Shown here in pieces: positions 19,641 through 30,143 of a DNA stretch of 64,000 nt; position 1 is the first letter of the stretch; each line of letters starts with the position of its first letter. The notes below the pieces were generated by a model, which ran no database searches, had not been told where the DNA came from, and saw only the letters and a list, made by a program, of their open reading frames with translations. Source of the stretch: Palsa-504 sp963834685 (GTDB taxonomy: Bacteria; Actinomycetota; Actinomycetes; Streptosporangiales; Streptosporangiaceae). The DNA is taken from positions 124,001-188,000 of the forward strand of contig CAWICW010000014.1 in NCBI GenBank assembly GCA_963834685.1, in the 5' to 3' direction. Position numbers and translations under genes: made by a program.

Positions 19641-20771
19641 TCATGGCGCGGTCACCGCCCGGACCTCGCGGGCCAGCGCCTGCCCCACGCGCCGGAGCAG
19701 CGCGCTCGCCTCGGCGATGGACCGCACCGGGTCGGGTTCCAGCTCGCTCAGCGGGTAGACCGCCGCGATCCCGGCCTCAGCCAGCTGGCGCCCGGTCAGC
19801 GTGCTGCGCCCGGCCACCGCGACGACCGGGATCCCGCGCCGGGCGGCGGCCTGCGCCACCCCCGCCGGCGCCTTGCCCGCCAGGGTCTGGGTGTCCAGCG
19901 AGCCCTCGCCGGTGATCACCAGGGCGGCTCCGTCCAGCGCGGCGTCGAAGCCCACCAGGTCAAGCACCAGCTCGATGCCCGGGCGCGGCTCGGCGCCCAA
20001 GATGGCCAGCGCCGCGAAGCCCACCCCGCCCGCGGCGCCGGCGCCGGGGGCGTGCGACCAGTCGGTCCCGGCCGCCTCCGCGACGACCGCCGCCCAGCGG
20101 CGCAGCCCGCTCGCGAGCTCCTTGACCTGCTCCGGCGTGGCGCCCTTCTGCGGCCCGTACACCTCGGCCGCGCCGTCCGGCCCGGTCAGCGGGTTGAGCA
20201 CGTCGGTCGCGAGGGTGACCGTGCCGGGCCGTAGTCCCGGGTGCAGCCCGGCCAGGTCCAGCGCGGCGACGTCGCGCAGTGCCGCTCCGCCCCGGGCGAG
20301 CGGTTCGCCGCGCGTGTCGAGCACCCGCGCCCCGAGCGCCTGGAGCAGGCCCGCGCCGCCGTCGGTGCTGGCGCTGCCGCCGACCCCGAAGATGATCCGC
20401 CGGGCGCCCGCCTCCAGCGCGACCGCCAGCGCCTGCCCCGCGCCGAAGCTGGATGCGGTGAGCGGCTCGCGGCGGCCGCCCGGCAGCCGCATCAGTCCGC
20501 AGGCACCGGCCAGCTCGACCACCGCCACCTCCCCGCGCCGCGCGTAGCTTGCGGCTCCCGGTTCACCGGTCGGGCCGTCGACCGTCACCGGCACCCGCTC
20601 GAAGCCGGCCGCCACGGCCGCGTCGACCGTCCCCTCGCCGCCGTCGGCCACCGGGGTGGTGATCAGCTCCGCCTCGGGCCACTCGGCCCGCAGCCCGGCG
20701 GCGATCGCGTCGGCCACCTCGGCGGCCGGCAGCGATCCCTTGAACTTGTCCGGTGCGATGACGATCTTCAT
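19641..20771 (-). CDS. glxK: Glycerate 2-kinase, GlxK family
   Basis: Phosphorylates D-glycerate to 2-phosphoglycerate, the exit of the glyoxylate-glycerate route into glycolysis. N-terminal MKIVIAPDKFKGSLPAAEVA and TPVADGGEGTVDA, then GVGGSASTDGGAG and ITGEGSLDTQTLAGKAP, are diagnostic of the GlxK/GarK (glycerate kinase type 1) family. 376 residues is the expected size. It is the last gene of the operon after glyoxylate carboligase (21-base gap). Transcription probably comes from the operator region at 23.9 kb. Confidence 0.92.
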   Translation of the reverse strand: MKIVIAPDKFKGSLPAAEVADAIAAGLRAEWPEAELITTPVADGGEGTVDAAVAAGFERVPVTVDGPTGEPGAASYARRGEVAVVELAGACGLMRLPGGRREPLTASSFGAGQALAVALEAGARRIIFGVGGSASTDGGAGLLQALGARVLDTRGEPLARGGAALRDVAALDLAGLHPGLRPGTVTLATDVLNPLTGPDGAAEVYGPQKGATPEQVKELASGLRRWAAVVAEAAGTDWSHAPGAGAAGGVGFAALAILGAEPRPGIELVLDLVGFDAALDGAALVITGEGSLDTQTLAGKAPAGVAQAAARRGIPVVAVAGRSTLTGRQLAEAGIAAVYPLSELEPDPVRSIAEASALLRRVGQALAREVRAVTAP

Positions 20772-20792
20772 GACGTCAGTCCAGCCCTGTTG

Positions 20793-22571
<1,779 letters not shown>

Positions 22572-22575
22572 GGTC

Positions 22576-23478
22576 TTACTCCAGTCGTCCCGAAGGCTGC
22601 TGTCGTCCTGAGAGCTGGGCGACCAGCTTGAGCAGCGCGGAATGGTCCAGTCCGCCGTCTCCCTGCGCCTTCAGCGAGGACAGCAGTTGCGCGGCGACCG
22701 CGCCGAGCGGGATCACCACGCCGGCCTCGCGGGCGGCGGCGGTGACGATGCCCATGTCCTTGTCGTGCAGTGCGATACGGAAGCCAGGCGTGAATTCGCG
22801 AGCCAGCATGCCGGCGCCCTTACGCTGCAGGACCGTGCTGCCGGCCAGCCCGCCGCCCAGCACCCGCAGGGCGGCCTCGGTGTCCACCCCGTAGGCCTCG
22901 AGGAACACGATCGCCTCGGCCAGCAGCTCGAGGTGCCCCGCGACCATGAGCTGGTTGGCGGCCTTGACCGTCTGGCCCGAGCCGGCCGGCCCGACGTGCA
23001 CGATGGTCTTGCCCACCGCGTCGAAGACCGGCGCCGCGGCCTCGAAGTCGGCCGCCGCGCCCCCGACCATGATCGACAGCACGCCCTCGATGGCGCCCTG
23101 CTCGCCGCCGGAGACCGGCGCGTCGAGCACCCGGAAGCCCCGCTCGGTGCCTTCGGCGGCCAGCTCCGCCGCCACGTCGGGCCGGATGCTCGAGAAGTCG
23201 ATGATCAGCGTCCCGGCTGGCGCGTTCTCGAAGACGCCGCCGGGACCGGCCAGCACCGAGCGGACGTCGGGGGAGTCCGGCACCATGGTGGCCACCACGT
23301 CCGCGTCGCGGACCGCCTCGGCGATGTCCGCCGCCCCGCGCCCGCCCGCCGCGACCAGCTGCTCGATCCGGGCCGGGCTCCGGTTGTACCCCGTGACGTC
23401 GAACCCCGCCTTGACCAGGTTGGCGGCCATCGGCGCGCCCATGATGCCCAGGCCGATGAATCCGATCCGCGTGCTCAT
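22576..23478 (-). CDS. glxR: Tartronate semialdehyde reductase (2-hydroxy-3-oxopropionate reductase)
   Basis: NAD(P)H-dependent beta-hydroxyacid dehydrogenase that reduces tartronate semialdehyde to glycerate. Rossmann motif GFIGLGIMGAPMA at the N terminus, substrate loop DAPVSGGEQGA, and the catalytic Lys in GQTVKAANQ. From ATG 23478 it has 300 residues, the family length. The frame is open without a stop further upstream to 23856, where it encodes the tail of a broken hydroxypyruvate isomerase, so a hybrid protein could be made if that GTG were used. Lies between the isomerase remnant and gcl. Confidence 0.92.
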   Translation of the reverse strand: MSTRIGFIGLGIMGAPMAANLVKAGFDVTGYNRSPARIEQLVAAGGRGAADIAEAVRDADVVATMVPDSPDVRSVLAGPGGVFENAPAGTLIIDFSSIRPDVAAELAAEGTERGFRVLDAPVSGGEQGAIEGVLSIMVGGAAADFEAAAPVFDAVGKTIVHVGPAGSGQTVKAANQLMVAGHLELLAEAIVFLEAYGVDTEAALRVLGGGLAGSTVLQRKGAGMLAREFTPGFRIALHDKDMGIVTAAAREAGVVIPLGAVAAQLLSSLKAQGDGGLDHSALLKLVAQLSGRQQPSGRLE

Positions 23479-23581
23479 GATTGCTCTGTCCTCCGCTCGC
23501 CTCGGGGGCGCCTCGAGGCGCCTCCTTTGCCTCGTCGCCCCTTGCTCGCTCCTCAGTCCGGTCGGCGCCGCGCCCCTTCGG

Positions 23582-23896
23582 CTCGGCGGCAGCCAGGCCA
23601 GGCTGGCCTCGGTCGTGGTGGTCGGCTTGTACTCCAGGCTGACCCAGCCCCGATACCCGTGATCCTCCAGCACGGTCAGGTAGCGGTCAGATCCAGTTCG
23701 CCGCTGCCCGGCTCGCGCGGCGGCGCGTCGGCGATCTGCACGTGGGCGGTAGCGGTCCAGATCCAGTTCGCCGCTGCCCGGCTCGCCGCGGCCCGGCGCG
23801 TCGGCGATCTGCACGTGGGCGGTGACGTCGGCGTACGCCGCGATCGCCGCGTCCACGTCGTCGCCGTTGCTGGCCAGGAAGCGAATGATCTATCAT
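23582..23896 (-). pseudogene. Hydroxypyruvate isomerase, C-terminal remnant
   Basis: Reads NGDDVDAAIAAYADVTAHVQ, IADAPGRGEPGSGELDLDRY, then VLEDHGYRGWVSLEYKPT, the C-terminal third of hydroxypyruvate isomerase (Hyi, TIM-barrel family). Roughly the first two thirds are gone: stops in the frame sit immediately upstream, and the operator pair of the operon begins three bases away. A 69-bp tandem duplication (23681-23822) inserts 23 foreign residues but keeps the frame. No stop separates the remnant from glxR. In intact operons hyi is the first gene before glxR and gcl, so a promoter-proximal deletion is the simplest explanation. Confidence 0.8.
23681..23822. repeat. Imperfect tandem duplication of about 70 bp
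   Basis: Unit 1 (23681-23749, 69 bp) and unit 2 (23750-23822, 73 bp) both run from TAGCGGTC to GCACGTGGGCGG and differ by a few single-base gaps and changes. Each copy encodes HVQIADAP...EPGSGELDL of hydroxypyruvate isomerase, but in different frames. Confidence 0.85.
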
Positions 23897-23898
23897 AT

Positions 23899-23934
23899 TT
23901 CCGTATTCTGAAAGTTTTTTTCCGTATTTTGGAT
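23899..23934. promoter_or_regulatory. Paired IclR-type operators of the gcl operon
   Basis: TTCCGTATTCTGAAA at 23899-23913 and TTCCGTATTTTGGAT at 23920-23934, centres 21 bp apart, each with a perfect TTCCGTA half-site. Same motif and spacing as before the uricase gene. The adjacent 23935-24057 region is the divergent promoter zone between this operon and the iclR gene. Confidence 0.65.
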
Positions 23935-24057
23935 AAGCCTAAACTTTAGGTGGACGGCTCGTCAACCGCCCCGAAGCGCCGTCCCTCGCGCGTGTCCGCG
24001 GGTTCCCCCGCGTATCCCGCCGGCCCGGCCGTGCTCTCACCCGCCCGGATCCCAGAA

Positions 24058-24093
24058 TTTTGATATACGAATTACAAATTCTGTATCATGGAA
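24058..24093. promoter_or_regulatory. Operator pair in front of the IclR gene
   Basis: TTCTGTATCATGGAA at 24079-24093 matches the TTCCGTATTACGGAA motif at 11 of 14 arm positions. A weaker copy, TTTTGATATACGAAT, lies at 24058-24072, again 21 bp away. The stronger box ends two bases before the GTG start, fitting autorepression. Confidence 0.6.
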
Positions 24094-24095
24094 GC

Positions 24096-24914
24096 GTGAA
24101 CGACTCGATTCAGGGGACGGGGCTAGCGCCGGCCAAACACGACGGGGTCGGCCGCGGCTCGGCCTCGGGCGGGGTGCAGTCCATCGAGCGGGCCTTCGAT
24201 CTGCTCGAGATGCTGGCCGACGCGGGCGGGGCGCTGGGGCTGTCGGAGCTCGCGGCCAGCTCCGGGCTCCCGCTGCCCACGGTTCACCGGCTGATGCGCA
24301 CGCTGGTCAACCGCGGCTACGTCCGCCAGGAGGCCTCGCGGCGCTACACGCTGGGCTCGCGGCTGATCCGGCTCGGCGAGACCTCCAGCCGCATGCTCGG
24401 TACCTGGCTGCGGCCGTTCCTGACCCAGCTGGTCCGGGAGACGGGGGAGACGGCCAACCTGGCCATGCTTGACGGCGACGAGGTCGTCTACATCGCCCAG
24501 GTGCCCAGCCCGCACTCGATGCGGATGTTCACCGAGCCGGGCCGCCGGGTCCGCCCGCACTGCACGGCGGTCGGCAAGGCCCTGCTCGCCCAGCTTCCGC
24601 CCGACCAGGCGCGCGCGCTGCTGGAGCGGGACGGCATGCCTGCTTACACCCCTACCACCATCACCGACGCGGACCTGCTGCTGGCGCACCTCGAGGTGAT
24701 CCGCAAGCAGGGTTACGCCATCGACGAGGGCGAGCAGGAGGTCGGCGTGCGCTGCTTCGCCGTGGCCGTGCCGGACGCGCCGGCGTCCCTGGCCGTCTCC
24801 ACCTCCGGCCCGCAGGCCCGGATGACCGACGATGCCGCGGCGCGTATCGTTCCCGCGCTCAAGCAGACCGCCCTCCAGGTGTCCGCGAGGATCGCCGCGG
24901 AAGGCGCGGACTGA
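24096..24914 (+). CDS. IclR family regulator of purine/glyoxylate genes
   Basis: A 272-residue transcription factor with an N-terminal winged helix-turn-helix (SIERAFDLLEML, LGLSELAASSGLPLPTVHRLM) and a C-terminal IclR effector domain (HCTAVGKALLAQLP, then the EGEQEVGVRCFAVAVPD signature). GTG 24096 is chosen; an in-frame TTG at 24060 would place the operator inside the gene. There is no proper Shine-Dalgarno, so the message may be leaderless. It is divergent from the gcl operon and followed by 5-hydroxyisourate hydrolase. The position and the shared boxes make it the likely regulator of purine and glyoxylate catabolism, analogous to AllR. The effector could be glyoxylate or a ureide, which the sequence cannot show. 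Confidence 0.88.
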   Translation: MNDSIQGTGLAPAKHDGVGRGSASGGVQSIERAFDLLEMLADAGGALGLSELAASSGLPLPTVHRLMRTLVNRGYVRQEASRRYTLGSRLIRLGETSSRMLGTWLRPFLTQLVRETGETANLAMLDGDEVVYIAQVPSPHSMRMFTEPGRRVRPHCTAVGKALLAQLPPDQARALLERDGMPAYTPTTITDADLLLAHLEVIRKQGYAIDEGEQEVGVRCFAVAVPDAPASLAVSTSGPQARMTDDAAARIVPALKQTALQVSARIAAEGAD

Positions 24915-24919
24915 GCAGC

Positions 24920-24933
24920 TTCCGATCGGAAGA
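24920..24933. repeat. Perfect 14-bp palindrome after iclR
   Basis: CTTCCGATCGGAAG, six bases after the iclR stop. It shares TTCCG and CGGAA with the IclR boxes, but the half-sites are three bases closer together, so it is either a small hairpin or a decayed site before the hydroxyisourate hydrolase gene. Confidence 0.35.
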
Positions 24934-25001
24934 CCTCCCCGTTCAGGGCAAGCTTCGCGATCAGCTAACTCCGCACCGAGAGGTCAGGAGGGAGGCAGGA
25001 A

Positions 25002-25337
25002 ATGAGCAGGGTTACCACCCACGTGCTGGACACGTCGCTGGGGCGGCCGGCCGCAGGCGTACCGGTGCGACTGGAGCACCTGGGCGGCGGTGCGCCTTCG
25101 CCGGTGGCGGAGGCCAGCACCGACGGCGACGGCCGGGTACGCGAACTGGGACCGGACGGCCTGCAGCCGGGAACCTACCGGGTGGTCTTCGACACCGGCG
25201 CCTACTTCGCGCGCTCCGGCCAGCGCACCTTCTACCCGGAGGTCGCGGTCAGCTTCGTCGTCGACCGCGCCGACGGGCACTATCACGTGCCGCTGGTCCT
25301 CAGTCCCTTCGCCTACTCCACCTACCGGGGCAGCTGA
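25002..25337 (+). CDS. 5-hydroxyisourate hydrolase
   Basis: Transthyretin-like enzyme (111 residues) that opens the ring of 5-hydroxyisourate, the product of urate oxidase. The N-terminal TTHVLDTSLGRPA supplies a catalytic His, and the C-terminal YRGS tetrapeptide is the diagnostic ending that separates hydrolases from transthyretin. A strong ribosome site AGGAGGGAGG precedes ATG 25002. It is cytoplasmic with no signal peptide. It lies 87 bases after the IclR gene in the same direction and may be cotranscribed. The next enzyme, OHCU decarboxylase, is not present in this window. Confidence 0.93.
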   Translation: MSRVTTHVLDTSLGRPAAGVPVRLEHLGGGAPSPVAEASTDGDGRVRELGPDGLQPGTYRVVFDTGAYFARSGQRTFYPEVAVSFVVDRADGHYHVPLVLSPFAYSTYRGS

Positions 25338-25402
25338 ATCGCGACGGCGGCTCACGTAACAAAACAGGGATCTCTCGCAGTGAGCAGCGGCCAGCGATCC
25401 CC

Positions 25403-25443
25403 TTGCTCCGGCCTATCCCGAGGTCTAGACTGAACGTTCAGTC
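25403..25443 (+). promoter_or_regulatory. Promoter and TetR-type operator of the aminotransferase operon
   Basis: TTGCTC (25403-25408), 17 bases, TAGACT (25426-25431). The perfect 16-bp palindrome GACTGAACGTTCAGTC (25428-25443) overlaps the -10 and the likely start site. The 22 bases 25424-25445 recur with a single difference at 45024-45045 before the FAD oxidoreductase gene. Confidence 0.7.
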
Positions 25444-25465
25444 AAGCCAGGGAGTCCCTGAAATC

Positions 25466-26932
25466 ATGGTGACCGACCACCACACCGACAAACCCAGCAC
25501 CAAGCACCGGGCCGAGCGTGTCGGTCTCGCGCCCGCTGACACCACCCTCAAGGAGATCATCGCGGCGCAGGAGGAAATCTTCGTCCGCCGCCAGCCGAAC
25601 TCCGCGCACCTGGCCGAAGCCGCCCGGCAGCACCTGGCCGGCGGCGTCACCTCCAGCTGGCAGATCACCGCGCCGCAGCCGGTCTGGCTCAGCCACGGGC
25701 ACGGCTCGAAGGTCTACGACGTGGACGGCAACGAGTACGTGGACTTGCACGGCGGCTATGGTGCCGCCCTGGCCGGGCACGGCCACCCCGCCATACAAGA
25801 AGCCATAACGGCTCAGGTCGCCCGCGGCACCCACTTCGCCCAGCCGACCCCGAACGCCGTAGCGGTAGCCCGCGAACTCGCCCGCCGCTTTGGCCTGCCG
25901 CGCTGGCGCTTCGCCAACTCCGGCACCGAGGCCACCATGGACGCCGTCCACCTCATGCGCTCGATCACCGGCCGGGACCTGATCATCAAGATCGAGGGGT
26001 GCTACCACGGCCATCACGATTCGGTCCAGGTGTCTGTCATGCCCGACCCCGACGACGCCGGGCCGGCACACCAGCCGAACAGCGCGCCCTCGTCGACCGG
26101 GATCCCGAGAGCCATCACCGACCTGACCCTGATCGCCACGTTCAACGACCTGGACAGCGTGGCCAGGCTGCTGGAAAACCATCGCGACCAGGTCGCGGGC
26201 ATGATCATCGAGCCGATCATGATGAACGCCGGGATCATCAAGCCCCAGCCGGGCTACCTCGCCGGCCTCAAGGATCTCCTCCACCGGTATAACGCCCTGC
26301 TCACCTTCGACGAGGTGAAGACCGGCCTCACCGTCGGCCCCGGCGGCGTGACCAGGCAGGAAGACGTCCAGCCGGACCTCATCACGCTGGCCAAGTCCCT
26401 GGGCGGCGGCGTCTCGGTGGCCGCAATCGGCGGCACGGAGGCCGTCATGGACCACGTCGCCAGCGGCGGTTACGAGATGGTGGGCACCTTCAACGGCAAC
26501 CCGCTGGCCCTGGCCGCCACCCGGGCCATGCTGTGCGAGGTGGCCACGCCCGCGGCCTACGAGAAGATCGACAAGCTGCGCCGCCGCGCCGCCGAAGGCA
26601 TCGAGCAGGCCATCACGGACACCGGACTGACCGCGCACGTTGTGACCGCGGGCGCCAAGGGCTGCGTGGTGTTCGCGGCCGAACCGGTTACCAGCTACCG
26701 CGGCTTCCTCGGCGTGGACGACCGGTACAGTCACGCGCACTGGCTTTACCAGCATAACGGCGGCGTCTTCCTCCCGCCCTGGGGCAAGATCGAGCAATGG
26801 CTGATCTCGGTCCAGCACGACGAGGCCGACGTCGACCGACTGATCGAGAACTTCGGCGCCTTTGCCCGAGCCGTCAGCGCCTGTGGCGCCGACTCCGGGA
26901 CCGCCGACGCCGGAGTTGTAACAGGAGGCTGA
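25466..26932 (+). CDS. Class III pyridoxal-phosphate aminotransferase
   Basis: Fold type I PLP enzyme of 488 residues, closest in pattern to glutamate-1-semialdehyde aminomutase and omega-amino acid aminotransferases. Seen: the glycine-rich YDVDGNEYVDLHGGYGAALAG, FANSGTEATMDAVHLMRSIT, the EGCYHGHHD cofactor segment, FDEVKTG with the PLP Asp, and Lys in LAKSLGGGVS. ATG 25466 gives the conserved length. It leads an operon with an ABC binding protein and two permeases, so it likely transaminates the imported amine or amino acid. It is probably not the haem-pathway GSA enzyme, given its context and extended N terminus. Confidence 0.85.
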   Translation: MVTDHHTDKPSTKHRAERVGLAPADTTLKEIIAAQEEIFVRRQPNSAHLAEAARQHLAGGVTSSWQITAPQPVWLSHGHGSKVYDVDGNEYVDLHGGYGAALAGHGHPAIQEAITAQVARGTHFAQPTPNAVAVARELARRFGLPRWRFANSGTEATMDAVHLMRSITGRDLIIKIEGCYHGHHDSVQVSVMPDPDDAGPAHQPNSAPSSTGIPRAITDLTLIATFNDLDSVARLLENHRDQVAGMIIEPIMMNAGIIKPQPGYLAGLKDLLHRYNALLTFDEVKTGLTVGPGGVTRQEDVQPDLITLAKSLGGGVSVAAIGGTEAVMDHVASGGYEMVGTFNGNPLALAATRAMLCEVATPAAYEKIDKLRRRAAEGIEQAITDTGLTAHVVTAGAKGCVVFAAEPVTSYRGFLGVDDRYSHAHWLYQHNGGVFLPPWGKIEQWLISVQHDEADVDRLIENFGAFARAVSACGADSGTADAGVVTGG

Positions 26933-26936
26933 TGCT

Positions 26937-28193
26937 ATGGCGCACCCGCGAGAAGGCTGGCAGGGCCACGGTGTCCCGCGCAAGCTGACCCGTAGGTCCT
27001 TTCTCGGCCGCAGCGCCGGCGCCGCGCTCGCCCTCGGCGCCGTCCCGCTGCTGGACGCGTGCGCCTCCGCCCTGGCCGGCACCGGCACCGTCCCGCTGCC
27101 GCGCCCGGACAACCCGGTCAAATGGCCCGTCTTCACCGGCAACCAGGCCATCGCCAGCGGCCAGGCCCCGGAAGAAGGCGCCACGCTGCAGGTCTACAAC
27201 TGGGTGGCCTACGTCAACCAGCAGTGCGTCGACAACTTCGCCAAGAAGTACAAGTGCAAGGTGCAGGTCACCACGTTCAACACCATGGACGAGGCGATGT
27301 CCAAGCTGCGCAGCGGCCTGCAGTTCGACGTGCTGATGGGCGCCACCGTCGACGTGCTCGGCCAGCTCATCGAGGGCAAGCTGGCCCAGCCGCTGAACCA
27401 CTCCTACATCCCGAACATCACCCAGGCCTGGCCCGACTTCACCAACCCGTTCTACGACCAGGGCTGGCAGTACACGGTGCCGTACACGATCTACACGACC
27501 GGGATGTCCTGGCGTAAGGACCTCGTCAACGAGAACCCGTACGCGATGGCCAACCCCTGGGCCATGCCGTGGCAGTCGAAGTACAAGGGCCGGGTCGCCA
27601 TCCTGGACGACTACCGGGAGGGCATCAGCCTCGGCCTGATGAAGAACGGCATCTACGACCTCAACACCACCGACTACCGCCAGATCAACCTCGCCCGCCA
27701 TGCCCTGGAGGAGCTCTCCAGCCTGGTCAACGTCCGCATCGACAACAACGACTACACCGAAGTCCCCACCGGCGACACCTGGATCCACCACGCCTGGTCC
27801 GGCGACATGGCCGCCGCGGCGTCCTACATGCCCAAGGGCGTGAACGTCGACGTGGTCGGCTACTGGTTCCCCACCGACGGGCGGGGCCCGGTCGCCAACG
27901 ACACCAACGTCGTGCTCCGCTCGGCGACCAACCCGGTGCTCGCCCACGAGTACCTCAACTACTTCCTCGACCTGCCGAACGTCATCGAGAACATCAGCTT
28001 CAACGGCTACATGCAGCCGCTGACCGGCGTGACGCCGCAGGTCCTGGTCAAGGAGCAGATCCTGCCGCCGTCCCTGCTGTCCACCATCGTGCTGCCGTCC
28101 TACTTCCGCCGCGGCGTGGCCGAGCTGCAGCTTCCCGTCGACGTCGACGCGCTCTGGCAGCAGGCCTGGCTCGTCGTCAGCAACGGCATCTGA
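26937..28193 (+). CDS. PotD-like ABC substrate-binding lipoprotein with Tat signal
   Basis: Extracellular binding protein of a spermidine/putrescine-type importer, 418 residues. The N terminus has RRSFLGRSAG (twin-arginine motif), a hydrophobic stretch and the lipobox LLDAC, so it is exported folded and lipid-anchored. The mature part has LQVYNWVAYVNQQCV and GLQFDVLMG, typical of PotD/PotF proteins (extracellular solute-binding family 1). AGGAGG lies eight bases before ATG 26937. It follows the aminotransferase by four bases. No ATPase is encoded in this operon; see the orphan ATPase at 43.2 kb. The ligand is probably a polyamine-like or cationic amine, by inference only. Confidence 0.88.
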   Translation: MAHPREGWQGHGVPRKLTRRSFLGRSAGAALALGAVPLLDACASALAGTGTVPLPRPDNPVKWPVFTGNQAIASGQAPEEGATLQVYNWVAYVNQQCVDNFAKKYKCKVQVTTFNTMDEAMSKLRSGLQFDVLMGATVDVLGQLIEGKLAQPLNHSYIPNITQAWPDFTNPFYDQGWQYTVPYTIYTTGMSWRKDLVNENPYAMANPWAMPWQSKYKGRVAILDDYREGISLGLMKNGIYDLNTTDYRQINLARHALEELSSLVNVRIDNNDYTEVPTGDTWIHHAWSGDMAAAASYMPKGVNVDVVGYWFPTDGRGPVANDTNVVLRSATNPVLAHEYLNYFLDLPNVIENISFNGYMQPLTGVTPQVLVKEQILPPSLLSTIVLPSYFRRGVAELQLPVDVDALWQQAWLVVSNGI

Positions 28194-28209
28194 CCCGAAG
28201 GGGCCGCAC

Positions 28210-29103
28210 ATGAGACGCCAGAAGAAGAACGCGTTCTGGATCGCCCTGGCCGCGCCGGGGATCATCTGGCTGGTGCTGTTGTTCATCGTGCCGTTCTACG
28301 CGGTGCTCGCCATCGCGATGGGCAAGCTGAACGAGCTGTACGAGTCGCCGGTCGCGGTCTGGAACCCGTTCGCGTGGAGCTCGGAGAACCTCATCAACGT
28401 CTGGCACGACCTGTTCGGCAGCGCGGCCTTCGCCGGCCCGATCGTGCTCAGGACCATCGTCTACGTGGCCATCGCGAGCCTGCTCTGCCTGCTCATCGGC
28501 TACCCGGCCGCGTACTTCGTGGCCCGCTTCGCCGGCCGCCGCAAGGGGATTTTCCTGGTCCTGCTCGTCGCCCCGTTCTGGATCAGCTACATGATGCGCA
28601 TGCTGGCCTGGGTCGACCTGCTGCAGGTCAACGGGTACGTGAACAAGGCGCTGGGCTGGGTCGGCATCTCCCCGGTCAACTGGCTGGGCGGCAAGCCGCT
28701 CACGGTGATCCTCGGCCTGGTCTACGGCTACATCCCGTACATGATCCTGGTCCTGTACGCCGGCCTGGACCGGATCGATCCCGCCCTGATCGAGGCCGGA
28801 CGCGACCTGGGCCTGGGCCGGATCCGGACCTTCGTCAGGATCACCCTGCCGATGTCCCGGCAGCCGATCCTCACCGCCCTGCTGATCACCGTGCTGCCGA
28901 TGCTCGGCGACTACTACACCAACCAGCTGATGTCCGGCGCGGCCTCCACCTCGATGATCGGCAACCTGATCCAGGGCCAGCTCGGCACGCCCGGCCTGGA
29001 GGGCCAGGGCGCGGTGCTGTCGCTGCTGCTCCTGCTCGTCCTGCTCGTCCCGATGATCTACTACGTCATCGCGACCAACCGCTCCTCTCAGGTGGCGTCA
29101 TGA
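28210..29103 (+). CDS. PotB-like ABC transporter permease
   Basis: Six-helix permease (297 residues) of the binding-protein-dependent family. The EAA loop reads ALIEAGRDLGLGRIRTFVRI, followed by TLPMSRQPIL. The N terminus starts with a basic MRRQKKN and a first helix, as in PotB/PotH. It starts 16 bases after the binding-protein gene, and its stop overlaps the start of the second permease (ATGA). It works as a heterodimer with the next gene product. Confidence 0.9.
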   Translation: MRRQKKNAFWIALAAPGIIWLVLLFIVPFYAVLAIAMGKLNELYESPVAVWNPFAWSSENLINVWHDLFGSAAFAGPIVLRTIVYVAIASLLCLLIGYPAAYFVARFAGRRKGIFLVLLVAPFWISYMMRMLAWVDLLQVNGYVNKALGWVGISPVNWLGGKPLTVILGLVYGYIPYMILVLYAGLDRIDPALIEAGRDLGLGRIRTFVRITLPMSRQPILTALLITVLPMLGDYYTNQLMSGAASTSMIGNLIQGQLGTPGLEGQGAVLSLLLLLVLLVPMIYYVIATNRSSQVAS

Positions 29104-30062
29104 CCACGACCACGAAGGCTGAGCCGTCCGGGGGGACACCCCCCGGACCCCCCGAACCGGCCGCCACGCCCGCCCGGCCGCGCCGCCGGATCCTGCGGCG
29201 CAACCCCTGGGGCCACCCGTGGTTCCTGGAGGGCTTCACCTGGCTGTACCTGCTCTGGTCGCTGGTGCCGATCGCCATCGCGGTGCTGTTCTCGTTCAAC
29301 AAGGGCAAGTCGCAGGCCACCTGGCAGGGCTTCTCCATGCGCTGGTATTACAAGGACCCGGTCAACTCGGTCCTGCACAACCCGGCGCTGCACGCCGCGG
29401 TCATCCAGACCGTCCGGCTGTCCGTGCTGACCACGATCATCGCGGTCCCGCTCGGAGTGGCGTTCGCGCTCGGCATCAACCGCTGGAAGGGCCCGGTCCC
29501 GGCAACGTTCAACTTCGTGATGATCCTCTCCTTCGTCGTCCCCGAGCTGATCTTCGGCGTGGCCATGTTCTTCGTGTTCACGGAGCTGTTCACCACCGTG
29601 CACCTCGGCACCACGGCTCAGGTCCTGGCCCTGGTCGTCTGGAACGTCAGCTGGCCCGCGATCATCGTCCAGGCCCGGCTGGTCACCCTCGGCCGCCAGT
29701 ACGAGGAGGCCGCCGCCGACCTGGGCACCAACCGCTTGCAGACCATGCGCCGGGTCATGCTGCCGCTGCTCGGCCCGGCCATCCTCGCCAGCGCGGTACT
29801 GGTCTTCTCCGGCGTGATCGACGACTTCGTCATCGTCGACCTTCTGTCCTCCAACGCGAACAACACCCCGATGTCGGTGATTATCTACTCCACCCAGCAC
29901 GGCGGCAACGGCGGCCCCGCGCTCAACGCGCTCGGCACGATCAGCCTGGTCATGTCCTTCGTCATCGCGATCATCGGCTACATCGGCTACCGCTGGTTCA
30001 CCCGCGGCGAGCGCGGCAGCCGGCTCGAGGCCCTCACCACCATCGCCGGCGGCGAAGGCTGA
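29100..30062 (+). CDS. PotC-like ABC transporter permease
   Basis: Second permease (320 residues). ATG 29100 overlaps the previous stop by four bases. The longer open frame upstream is only an overlap with the first permease. An N-terminal cytoplasmic extension of about 45 Pro/Arg-rich residues precedes the first helix. The EAA loop is RQYEEAAADLGTNRLQTMRR. PotC/PotI-like features include FSMRWYYKD after helix 1. It ends the operon without an ATP-binding subunit. Confidence 0.9.
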   Translation: MTTTTKAEPSGGTPPGPPEPAATPARPRRRILRRNPWGHPWFLEGFTWLYLLWSLVPIAIAVLFSFNKGKSQATWQGFSMRWYYKDPVNSVLHNPALHAAVIQTVRLSVLTTIIAVPLGVAFALGINRWKGPVPATFNFVMILSFVVPELIFGVAMFFVFTELFTTVHLGTTAQVLALVVWNVSWPAIIVQARLVTLGRQYEEAAADLGTNRLQTMRRVMLPLLGPAILASAVLVFSGVIDDFVIVDLLSSNANNTPMSVIIYSTQHGGNGGPALNALGTISLVMSFVIAIIGYIGYRWFTRGERGSRLEALTTIAGGEG

Positions 30063-30143
30063 CCGTCCGGCTGTCTCATATTTATCCCGAACGGACGTGG
30101 CGCGTGCTCCAGCATGACGCTAGGAGCCCACCAAGGGAGGCGC

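Noticed and set aside
28374..29099. N-terminal extension of the second permease
   Set aside because: It overlaps the first permease in another frame; ATG 29100 in an ATGA overlap is the natural start.
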